DNA of 64,000 nt. It comes from Pseudocercospora fijiensis CIRAD86 (Eukaryota; Ascomycota; Dothideomycetes; Mycosphaerellales; Mycosphaerellaceae). Each line of letters starts with the position of its first letter. Positions within the stretch are counted from its first letter, which is position 1. A program made the translations under genes and the position numbers. The stretch lies in the NCBI RefSeq assembly GCF_000340215.1, contig NW_006921536.1, positions 4,663,537 to 4,727,536 on the forward strand, in the 5' to 3' direction. Below the pieces are notes generated by a model that was given only the letters and a program-made list of their open reading frames with translations, was not told the origin of the DNA and made no database searches. Below, one piece after another: positions 47,801 through 57,336 of the stretch.

Positions 47801-50118
47801 AAGGCGATCGAGGGTCTTATTAATAAGCGGAAGTAGATAGCGGTCTTTAATAGTAACAGCATTGAGTCTACGGTAATTAACGTATAACCGTAGGCTACTA
47901 TCCTTCTTTAGAACAAACAGGATTAGTGCACTAGCAGGGCTGTTACTGTACCGAATTCGACTATTAGCTAGGTTTTCCTCTAGGTACTTACGCAACATAG
48001 CAAGCTCTCGTTTACTAAGGTTATAGAGGGGGCTAAAAGGAACCTCCTTGCCCTCTATAATATCAATCTTATAATCCGTCTCTTTGAACATAGGCAATAT
48101 CGATGCTAAGTAGTGTTTAAATACATTAATATAGGTCTCTCGAATAGGTTCTAGTATACGCTTAAGTTGTTTAGGATCTATACTATTAGGGGGCACAGGT
48201 TTATCGTTATCTCTACTAAGAAGATTAGCTATCGGATTAGCTAAGGCAGGTATTAGGTTGCTAATAAACAGGACCCTAATATTATTAGGATACTCGCTAA
48301 TGTCGATATATTTAATGTCCTCTCTCCTAGCGATTCTAAATCGCTATTATTAACTGCCTAAGTCTATAACTATAGCATAGTGCTTAAGAACAGGGTTGCT
48401 AATAATAATAGTAGCTCCCCTATATAGGTAGTCTATATCTACTACGTAGGTAGTGAAGTCTAGTAGGCGTTTATTTCCGAGGTCGTCCTTTAGGGCTATA
48501 GGAACATAGTAGGCCCTATAGGTTAAGTGCCGAGCGTTATTAAACTAAGCAAGGGTTAGTAGGTCAGTCCTCGGCAGTTGTCGAAGGTCTAACTGCTTAG
48601 CTAGGCGATAGCTAATAAGGGCACTAACTGAATTTCCTAGATCTAGCATAACCTTAGTTTAATAGCTAGTGCCCTTCGTGTCCTATATAAGGTAGGGGCG
48701 TATTATAGCTAGCACAATGTCGATAGTCTTACGCCGTACGAGGCTAATAGTTAGTACGGCGCTTACTCTTTTTTCGAAGGACCGATAGGGATAGCATTAG
48801 CGGCTAAAAGGTGCTTACGGTGCTTAGCGGTAGCACGGTCGATTCGGGCCTAGTCCTTAGGTTTGTCGCATTAGCCTAGTAGATAGCTAGTACTATTACA
48901 ATTAAAGCACTTTAATCCGGTCGGGGGATTATTACTATAGCTATTGTTGCTACTATTGTTAGTTAAGCGATTAGTACTATAGGGATACGAGCCCCTTCTA
49001 CGGCCCCTATTACGGCCTCCTTTATATAGCCGCCGGCTACGGCTTCTTCTACGGTCGTTGTTACTATTCCTATTGTTAGCGTTGTTGTCTTAGTAGGAAC
49101 CTTAATTTCCTCCGCGGCTACGGTTGCTACGGTTGCTAGTAAGTCGGATCCTTAATTCTAGTCGTTGCTAGAGCTAGATAGCTCGTTTAGCAGTTTCGAC
49201 TTCGACTATAAATTGAATGCGTATAAGATTAGCCTATTTAAACACACGGCGGCGGTCCAATTCAAGGACTAATTCCTATCTCAATTTAGGGCGTATTTCG
49301 GAGATCTAGATAGAATTAGTTTTAGTCGGGAGGTCGTCTTCGAGGGTCTTTAAATAGGCCTTAAATAAGCGAGCCGATTAATTAGTCTTTTGTTTAGCTC
49401 GAAGATACTAGTCCTAAGCGTATTATTGCCTTAGTATAGGGTTTCTAAGGGTATCTAGTATAATAGTTTTATAGGTCTGCTACTAAATAGCAGTCTAGTT
49501 ATTAAGGGAGTCAAAATAGTTATCCTAGGTGCGTTTTAGGTCGCCGTTAATGTACTGTATAGCATAGACGACTAGTAAATAGTTATTTAGTAGAGCCCTT
49601 AGTGCGTTTCGTTAGTTAAGCTTATAGTTACGAATGTAGTCGTTATATTGCTTTCGACTAGAGCTATTAAACACGGTGCAGTCCTTAAGTTTAGCATCCT
49701 TCTTCTAGACTAGGACTAATAGTAAGGAAGGTCCTGCTATCGACTTAGTGTTAGTTATTAGAGCCTCCTAAAGGCGGCGAATTTCGAGGAGGTTATCCTT
49801 TAGCTATTATTCTTAACGTAGGGCAGTAAGCCTGTTTTAGGTAGCTTCTTAAAGTCTCCCTACTAGTTAAGGACCAAAGGCTAGTTAGCTATATCGTCGA
49901 TTAACAATATTATTAAGAATGTCGTTAATAGGCAATTCTAGATTATTACCTAGAATTATAGGTTCTTCTTTAATAGGCTCTCCGGCAGGCTCTTTAGTAG
50001 GAGGCACTTTAGTAGGCACTTTAGCGGGAACTGTGCTACTAGCGTTGTTATTGCTAGCGCTACTAGCGGCAGCACGGTTGTTGTTTCGTAATAAACCGGC
50101 TATTGTAAGGGGCGACAC
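44867..50118 (-). pseudogene. gag-pol of Gypsy copy D with C-terminal chromodomain, RIP-inactivated
   Basis: Gag starts MSPLTIAGLLRNNN at 50,118 and is Asn/Ser/Pro rich. A CFNC zinc-knuckle start lies near 48,900. The reverse transcriptase has an open stretch (47,723-48,196) with VPFSPLYNLSKREL, KDSSLRLYVNYRRLN and ILDIKDAYYRI. RNase H and integrase follow. The C-terminus is a chromodomain at about 45,060-44,940, containing ERILxHRTRKGKKEYLLRW and GYLPKxDSWEAKASF. It ends at TAA 44,867-44,869. Chromodomain Gypsy elements (chromoviruses) use this domain to target marked chromatin. Many Gln/Trp codons are stops. Confidence 0.85.
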
Positions 50119-50375
50119 TAATAATGTATTATTAGCCCCTAAGATGCGGATATAGCGGAATTAGTAGATATCGGCTTAGTATGCTTAACTTAGTATAATA
50201 GGCCGTGTAGAAGGCCTTGCTTAATAATTAGTACGGTTGTTTCGATAGAATAGTACGTATAGGTCCCGTTCTTCGGGCGCAATATAGTTAGATTAGTCTT
50301 ATTCGTAGCTATACCGCTAAAAGCTTGAAATAAGGACTATCTAGCTACTACCCTTAAAGGGTAGATCGAATACTA

Positions 50376-50572
50376 TATAAGAAGGGTATATTAGCAGGTA
50401 GATAGGGTAGTAGTAGGTACGAGTAGTATTCGATAAGGAGCTAGGAGGAGAGGGAGGAAGGTAGGTAAGTTAGCCTATTACTAAGCGCTAAGCCCTGCCT
50501 AAGGCATTAAGACCCTAGCTTTACTCGAGCCTAGTTATATACCAATTACGTATAACCTCTTTAGTCCTAACA
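50376..50572 (-). repeat. 5' LTR of Gypsy copy D (197 bp)
   Basis: Matches 43,454-43,650 and 20,284-20,479. It is followed on the right by the CTAGC target copy. Confidence 0.92.
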
Positions 50573-50577
50573 CTAGC

Positions 50578-50977
50578 CTCTAACTCCTTTGTACTATTCG
50601 CTTTCCCTATAGCTATCTTAGTCGAAGGTCTCGGCTATATCTCCGACGCCCTAGTTAGTAGGATTCCTTAGTTAAGTTACGTTATTTAGAACGAAGTTAA
50701 ACAGATCCTCTAGCTTAATAACGAGGGACTTAAGGAATATCTATACAATTAGGAGAATGCTACGAAGGAAAAGGCTACTAACCTCCTCGTTAATTAAGCT
50801 TTCTACGAGGGATAGTACTTTAGTACTAATAGCTTTAACGTATGCGGAGGAGATTTCGAGAGCCGACTAGTAGATAAGGTTATCGCTAGTAAGGATTACA
50901 GCGCGTTAAAGCAATAGTAGGTCTATATAGTATTGCTTAGGAAGTCGTTTTTATATAATTATAGTATCTAGGATTAA
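50578..50977 (+). pseudogene. Extra ORF of Gypsy copy B, second part
   Basis: Continues the frame of 41,067-43,453 once copy D and one CTAGC are removed; across the join it reads NLTALLASNSFVLFAFP. It ends at TAG 50,969-50,971 or TAA 50,975-50,977. The latter overlaps the palindrome at 50,976. No domain recognised. Confidence 0.55.
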
Positions 50978-50998
50978 TGCTACCCCGGGGGTATTATT
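50976..50998. repeat. CCCCGGGG-type palindrome at the end of the extra ORF
   Basis: AATGCTACCCC then GGGGGTATTATT, overlapping the stop codon of the extra ORF. Confidence 0.8.
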
Positions 50999-51106
50999 GC
51001 GGAGTTGTAAAAAATAGCCTTAGCTAAGAGCGCTAAGGATGCATATATGTTTGTTTTAAGCGCGCAATGTAAAGCGTGTCTAGTTAGATACGAAGAAAGG
51101 GAGGGA

Positions 51107-51385
51107 TATTAGCTAGTAACCGGCCCTATACCTATAGGCCAGTTTTAAGCCTATATAAGAGGCCTCCTTCTATAGAGTAGACAGATTATTAACCTCGTAC
51201 AGTATATTGTTTATGTTACACTTCTACAATGCCTATATTGTAGGGCTCTAGTTATTAGCCTAAGCGACAGTCTCGTTATCCTATCTTACTAAACATAGCT
51301 ACCTATATTGCTATAGGTTATATTACCCTCGGTAGCCTGTACTATTGCTATAAGTGGTAGTAGTAGTGTTAGTTTCCGTCCTTTA
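51107..51385 (+). repeat. 3' LTR of Gypsy copy B (279 bp)
   Basis: Same length and orientation as 22,757-23,035. It is followed by GTAT, the same four bases that precede the 5' LTR. Confidence 0.9.
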
Positions 51386-51999
51386 GTATCTATTAATATT
51401 GCGTAGCTAGGGCCTAGTATAATAATCGCTCTATAGTACTCTCGCGCCCGCTCGCGGCGGACTCGCAACCCTTTAGGATTTAGTAAGCAAGCTATACGAT
51501 ATAGCCGATCTCTGCTAATAATATTGTATTTAGACCTAATATAGGTATATAGGTGCCGTCGGCCGAAGGACTCTACTATAGACTTCTCGAGCTCTTCCTA
51601 TAAGATCTCTACTATCTCCTCTTCTACTTCTATCTATCTATCTCGCGATAATACCTTCTTTAATCTAAGCTCTTAACGTATCCGTTAATATCTCCGCTAG
51701 CTAATATTAAATCTATCTATCTTTAGTACTTTAACTGCTTCTTTATTAGTTAAGCGTAAAGCGGAGAAGGTATATACGACTCGGATTTTTAGTGCCTCGA
51801 TATTATTAACTTAGTTATAGTAAGCGTAATAGCTATAATTAACCCCTTATTCCTTAAGCCTCCGACAAAGCGTAGAAAGAGCTATCTAGTAACTAGTCTC
51901 TTATATAAGGTGCTATAGGATTTCGCCTTATATAGTGCCGCTATTAACTTATAAGGTTATCTAAGCCCTCTATAGCGAGAGATCGATATATAGAGGCAT
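51386..51999 (-). pseudogene. DDE integrase-core transposase, 5' half (3' half at 22,040-22,756)
   Basis: ATG at 51,997-51,999 starts a minus-strand frame of about 205 codons ending at the copy B insertion. Near its end FGRRHLYTYIRSKYNIISRD, LNPKGLRVRRERA and GPSYA give the block preceding the first catalytic Asp in fungal integrase-core transposases (family pattern G.r.lh..lr....vsrd.v...l..ldPegv..Rr...GPn..W..D). Earlier it contains a Lys/Arg-rich helix region. TAG codons interrupt throughout. Upstream exons, if any, were not found. Confidence 0.72.
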
Positions 52000-52754
52000 T
52001 TTGCGAGTTAATAGCGAGTATAGTACGAGGGCAAACATAGAAAGTTAGTCGTAGAGGTAGGCTAGTAGAGGAGGCGGTAAGAACCTCTATTAACAATCTA
52101 GTATATATAGGCCTCCCTAGTTATAGCGCTAACTTTAGAATCCTGCTAATTATTTGCTTAGCGGAGCAGAGTATAGGATCCTTCCGAGCGTAACCCGAAC
52201 ACGATATTGCTATTTAGCTAGATAAAGTCGATTATAGTAGAGTTAGCCTACTTAGGAGCGACAAAGTTAACATTCCTCTAGGCTCCGGGTCTAACTTCGG
52301 AAGGCAGCACCTATGTCGACCTTAATAAAGACAATTTCTAGTATATACATTCGTGTTTGAACTCTAAGTATATCTCTCTAACTAGTTATACTACTGCAAC
52401 TACAATAGAGTCCTTTACTACTCTATAGACAATCGATATTATCCTCGCTATAATTTACGAGCCGGGCGACCTCTAGCACCTTCTAGAGCGTAGCGGAGGT
52501 TAGGTAACTAGGGGGAGTACGGTCGTAGATTATCCCTTTGAAATTTCGACGGCTAAGAGCGTTTATATATAAGCCCCTATTAGATAAGGGCCTATAGGAC
52601 GCGCTTTGCTATAGATAGCATAGTAGATTATCGCTTGCTAGGCTAGTATTAGGGATAGCGCTATAGCATTTTTCTATACTCTATAACCGGCTCTTTTTTA
52701 ACTCGCTAGTTATCCGATTAACTTCGAGCCTCGAAGGCTAATATTAACCGCTCT
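52000..52754. other. RIP-mutated stretch, no gene seen
   Basis: Between the integrase-type transposase and the PiggyBac remnant. No frame with recognisable motifs; it may hold the ends of both elements, but no inverted repeat was found by eye. Confidence 0.4.
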
Positions 52755-55400
52755 TTTATGTAAATAGCTTCTTAGTATTTCGACGACGACAACGGCGACG
52801 ATAGACACTAGTCCGATATTAATAATAATGCCGTATACGACGTTAGTGCCTTCGGAGTAGAACCGGAAGAGGAAATAGACGAGATTGCGGCGTAGGAGGT
52901 AGTTGCTAGTTGCGAGGCTATTCGAGCGAGTTGTAGTACAGAATACGAGCTAGGTAGGCGAGATAATAAGCCTCTCGTTACTAGCGATATTGTTAACAGT
53001 ATAGCGGTTAATAAGGCGCCGCTAGACGTTAGGAACCTAGTATAGGCACCGGATTAGTCGAGGGTAATAGATAGAGTAAAGTACTTGCCTTTACGAGGTA
53101 TTTAGTACGAGCTAGAGGTGCACCTACCTCTAAATAAGCGCTTCTTCGAGGGTATAGATTGCCGTAACAAGTCCTTCGAGAAATTAACCTCTAAGGACGT
53201 ATTTAATATACCGAAGCGCTTCTTCTAATAGCTATAGATTAATAAGATCTATAAGAAGTTAGTATACTATATAAACGAGTATGCTCGAGAGCCTAGGTTT
53301 AAGAAGATAAATACTAGGACTAGAGTAATTAAAACGGTAGTTTCTAGTACGAAGTAGACGAAGGCGTACCTATATAAGATAAAGATCTTCGTAGGAATAA
53401 TTATCTATATATTAGCTATTCAAATAGACGATAAATCGGATTATTAGCGGACTAATAGATACTAGCCTTCTTATAATATTACTAAGAACATGTCCGAGAA
53501 GCGATTTAGGTAGTTAAAGGCGTATCTGTAGTATAGTAAGCCCGTCGAGTCGAGCAAAGGCAATCCGCTATAGTTATAGGTTTAGTAGTTAGCTAATTAG
53601 TTAAGGGTTCAAATGCGGAAGATTTATACACCTAGTACTAACGTAAGCCTTAACGAGGTGCTCGTTCGCTTTACTAGACGCTCTTCGTATATAATAATAA
53701 TAAAGGGCAAGCTATGCCCTATCGGTTATTACGTGCTAGCTATGTGTTATACTGGTTTTATCGTTAGTTAGTTATTCTCGAGTCCGACTAAGAAATAGGG
53801 CTTCGAGAAGGTTAGGATACCGGTTAGCTTCGATAGACTAGTTCTTGTCGAAGAAGAGCTCTCTAAGTAGTAAAGAAAACAGCGCTCTTAGCGTAGCCGT
53901 CGCAGTAGCAAAGCCGATAGTTAAATAGGTAGAATAAAGCGTAGAAGGGCGGCGAATATTAGTAAAGGTAAAGAGGTTAACCTACCGCTAAGCCTTTATA
54001 AGCAAGCCGATCTTTACGCGAAGCTACTAGCGGTTACAACCGGACTAACTATAGTAGCGTAGCCGCTAGTTAACCTAAAGTCTTAGTTGTCTAGGCTTTA
54101 TAAGGCGGTCCTATCTCTTCTACTATAACTGCCCTTCTAACGACGATTCTACTACATTTACTTAGACAATCTATTTAATAATATACCTCTCTTTGCTATT
54201 CTACAGTAGTATAGTATTGCTGCTACGGGTACGGTACGTATAGGCTCGAAAAGCTAGCCGTAGGCTAGTACTTCGTTCTCTACGTATTTAGGCAAGACTA
54301 TTAATCTATATCGCAAGTCGACGCGCTTTCCCTTTAATACGGTACTTTGTAGGGCAATTTACAACGTAGCGGCACTAATCTAGCAGGACAGAAATCTCGT
54401 TCAAATGCTTACTACCGGATACTAGCTAGTCGACCGAGAATCGAGAAAGAGATAGAAGCCGAGGGATACTAATACCTATATTCGCAACTACGTACGCCTA
54501 TACTAGATAGAGGGCATTAAGGACAAGCATATACCGAAATACGCTGCTTATTACAATAACTATATAGGTAGCGTAGATATACACGACTAGCTACGGTTCT
54601 ATTATAGCACTTAGTATAAGGCCTTTAAGCTATAGTACCCGCTATTTTACTTCCTCCTCGACGTAGCCGTAATTAACTCCTACCTTATATACCGCAATAG
54701 AGCAACTACTAACGCTATTCGAGACCTAATACTAATAAGCTAGCGCGACTATCGTATGCGACTTACTTAGAACCTAGTTTAAGAAGGTGTAGCTATATTA
54801 TAGCCTATTCGAATAGCTAAACGAGAAGCGGCAATAGCTATCGTAAGAAGCCTTCCTCGTACGCCGGAGGGGCGATTTATAGGTAGACACTCTTACTCTA
54901 ATTACAATACTAGCTTACCTCGTCTACGCTGCTACTACTTTAAACAAGGCGACTTACTACTAGACAAGGTACTACGGCTTAACCGCAGCTACAACTATAT
55001 AATAACGGTTACTCTTATAAAGCTAAAGAAGTGCTAGCTCTATAGGTTTATAAGGACTAGCTAGCGGCTTAAGTAGTAGCCTATTATACTATAAGGTAGA
55101 CGAGAATACGACGCCTCGAAGACCTACCTTAATTGCGGACCTAAATACAACCTATATAATACCTGTTAGTTTAACTAGTATAATATAGCCGACTTAAAGG
55201 CCTATCGAGTTGCTTAGAAGCTATTGTTTGCTAATAAGCGACTATTAACGGCTTCTTCTTCTACGAGCTTAGTTATTGCCTCTTCTACGAGTACTTTAGC
55301 TATTGCAACGCCGGCTCGAAGGCCTTCTACTAAGCCTATAACAATAACGATAATAATACCTTTAGCTCCTTTACTTCCTTCCTTAAATCTACTACCTTAG
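52755..55400 (+). pseudogene. PiggyBac-type transposase, RIP-inactivated
   Basis: An acidic N-terminus (FDDDNGDDRHxSDINNN) leads to the DDE core: KIFVGIIIYMLAIQMDDKSDYW, then YTPSTNVSLNEVLVRFTRRS. The SIDE block now reads SLNE, the first catalytic Asp having become Asn. Next YYIYLDNLF is the DN(F/L)F block with the second Asp, and YYNNYMGSVDMHDxLRFYYST is the YN..MGGVD..D...YY block with the third. A CGPKYNLYNTC motif near 55,135 is the C-terminal Cys-rich finger. The last part is Ser/Thr/Pro rich. This placement is firm; the limits are approximate. TTAA ends were not located. Confidence 0.85.
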
Positions 55401-55722
55401 TCGCTAGCTTATTAAACTCGGTGCCGCTAATAACCTCTTCCTCGCTTTAAGAGCCTTCTATAGGAGGCTCTTCCTTTACCTTAACCTTACTATAAGCAGT
55501 AACGGCTTATTACTATTACTATACGTTTAAATCTACCCTTAAGTCTTTTACCTATACTTCTACCTTGTCGAGGCGCTCTATAATAGCCTTCTATTAATCG
55601 CTAGTAGTCGATAATCGCTACTTTAATAGACTCCGTAGCGGTACTAGTTGCTATACCTCGTCTATAGTTAATTTAATACCTTTCGAGTAGAGCCTATAGC
55701 GCTAACGAGACTCTTCCTTAGT
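55335..55722 (-). pseudogene. Unidentified RIP-mutated ORF with coiled-coil character
   Basis: A minus-strand frame of about 130 codons broken only by TAG/TAA, slightly overlapping the PiggyBac C-terminus. It contains RYRLYSKGIKLTxDEV, ERLDKVEVxVKDLRVDLNV, a run of five TAG/TAA codons (possibly poly-Gln) and FNKLATKVVDLRKEVKELK with heptad spacing. No family recognised. Confidence 0.3.
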
Positions 55723-55909
55723 ACGTAAGTGCGTACGTAGCTATATTATATAAGTTAGTATGCCTATGTCTATATTCTATAGGTCTATATCTATAAACTA
55801 GTCTCTTTAGTATACTTAGCGGCATTGTATTTCTTTACTTGCTTAGGTTTAACTAGTAAAGTCAATCTCTAAGGTTGCTAGCGGTACCCTCGTTGCTAAC
55901 CTTGATTAA

Positions 55910-55950
55910 TACCCTAGCCGGAGCGAGGTCGGCTATAGGTGTAGACCCAA
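55910..55950. other. Right edge of the RIP-mutated block
   Basis: Left of here CpA and TpG are rare for kilobases; right of here they are normal (CCCAATCGG, TTTGCATAG, AGTGGAACCATT). The change takes place within a few tens of bases. Confidence 0.8.
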
Positions 55951-56280
55951 TCGGCGTTCGACACGCTACCAAAGTTTGCATAGAAAGTGGAACCATTAGT
56001 GGGACCGGTTCGCCAAGAATCTCCGGTATGACCTTCAAAGGGATGCTACGTTGGCTGTGTCAATTTCTTGGCGCAATCTGATTGGTAGAAATCAAAATGC
56101 TGGATACCTGAGGCCTGAATTTTGACTTCACAACATACAACACCTCTATACTGTAGCAATGTCAAAGGACTGCGGCCGAGACCGTGAAGCCGACCTTCAG
56201 CATACAGTAGATAGCATGGATATTAGTCCGAATGAAGTTTAGCCTCATGCCACGTAGTCATAATCCACGACCGCCGGCTC
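55951..56280. other. Spacer next to the repeat block, no gene seen
   Basis: Ordinary-composition DNA without a supported ORF; short antisense and overlapping frames only. Confidence 0.5.
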
Positions 56281-56910
56281 GTGACACTTTGGATGCTGCG
56301 CAGCGATCCAACAGCACATTTTTTCAGCTCTTGGTGTATACCTCTACAACGCAGCACGACCGAAGCCTCCAGCCGGAATACTCCAGCATCCGCCAAGTGC
56401 CTCCTCGGCGATGGACCTGACCTGTTCAAATGGGCCGCCGAACATGGCAGTCCCTACGATTACCTCCCAGAAATGATCAAGAAACTAGACTCTCCTATCG
56501 TACAGGTATTCTTGAGGCCATTTGGTAGACCATGGATCATCGTCGCCGACCCATACGAAGCCCACGACATTCGCACCAGAAGATTCAAGGAGTTCGATGG
56601 ATCCAATTTCTTTGGGGAAACGTTTGTGACGCTTCTCCCCAAAATGCATGTTCATATGCCGCCGACTGGAGAAGAATGGAAGTCTCATCGAAAGCTGATC
56701 GCTGATACCATGTCGCCCGCATTAGTTCTAACTCAGCTCAGTGGCCGGACCCCAAATGTGGCAGTCGACGCAAAACATCATTGCACTTTGGCGTCGGAAG
56801 GCCGAGCTGGCGCAAGGCAGACCATTTGACGCGAACAAGGATATCTTGAAAGGTGCTCTGGACATAGTGGTAGGCGCAAATGGCCGCGAAAGAGAATCGT
56901 GCAGCGCAAT
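56281..56910 (+). pseudogene. Cytochrome P450 relic, N-terminal half only, frameshifted
   Basis: Frame 1 (about 56,400-56,730) carries DLFKWAAEHGSPYDYLPEM, then VFLRPFGRPWIIVADPYEA, then EEWKSHRKLIADTMSPA. The last is the helix-C W..HR block of fungal P450s. A one-base shift follows, and frame 2 from 56,741 continues AGPQMWQSTQNIIALWRRKA and FDANKDILKGALDIVVGA, the next P450 segment. After about 56,900 the similarity stops. No I-helix, ExxR or Cys haem-ligand motif is found downstream. P450s of this type are membrane-bound monooxygenases. Base composition is normal, so decay here was by frameshift and truncation rather than RIP. Confidence 0.75.
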
Positions 56911-57336
56911 ACATTTCCGGAGCAAATCTGACAGAACTACATATACATGCTGCCCTTCAGTCTATAGGTCCATCCATCATCATCAACAAGCTTCAGGAGC
57001 AGCGCGGTATCGTTGCGTGCCAGCGAACGAACGCGATTCTTGTCATCATGTCTCCCGCACTCGGCATCTTTCCGGTCCTGTTCTTGCTTCTTGATGCCGC
57101 CGAAGGGAGATTTTGACGCCGGGAGTTTGGGAGTTATGACTCGCTGAACTACTATTCTTGCTCCAGATGATGGACCCACAATAGAGGGCGAAGCTGAAGA
57201 GTTTCGAGCTGAAGGAGTATTAGTCGAATAGAATATCGTGCCTGAAGTCTCGAAGACGAAGAAGAAAAAAAAATGCTGGGATGTCATCGCACGTCAGAAT
57301 CGCCTAAATATTGCTGCACTACTGTACTGTTTGTTG
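56911..57336. other. Spacer, no gene seen
   Basis: Possibly the eroded rest of the P450. It holds a run of nine A at about 57,266-57,274. It is the 3' flank of the acyltransferase gene. Confidence 0.45.

Larger units (their letters stand above)
43454..50572 (-). mobile_element. Gypsy LTR retrotransposon copy D, complete, chromodomain type
   Basis: Two 197-bp LTRs (43,454-43,650 and 50,376-50,572) and a perfect 5-bp target duplication CTAGC (43,449-43,453 and 50,573-50,577). Gag-pol runs down from 50,118 to 44,867, leaving a 1.2-kb 3' untranslated part. The few LTR differences I see are transitions, as RIP would make. Removing D restores the frame of the extra ORF of copy B. Confidence 0.93.
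22757..51385 (+). mobile_element. Gypsy LTR retrotransposon copy B, with nested hAT and Gypsy insertions
   Basis: Both LTRs are 279 bp (22,757-23,035 and 51,107-51,385). The target duplication is GTAT (22,753-22,756 and 51,386-51,389), or AGTAT if the last LTR base is counted as target. Deleting 22,757-51,389 restores the frame of a transposase gene on the minus strand, independently proving the two ends. Without element F (30,223-40,156) and copy D (43,454-50,572 with its TSD) B is about 11.6 kb: LTR, leader, gag, pol, a 929-codon extra ORF, LTR. Confidence 0.88.

Noticed and set aside
51107..51385. A solo LTR
   Set aside because: Its flanking GTAT and the restored transposase frame show it is the 3' LTR of copy B, not a solo remnant.
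1..55930. Accidental non-fungal or contaminant DNA because of the odd composition
   Set aside because: The CpA/TpG loss with TAG in place of Gln/Trp codons and the fungal element families explain it fully as RIP.
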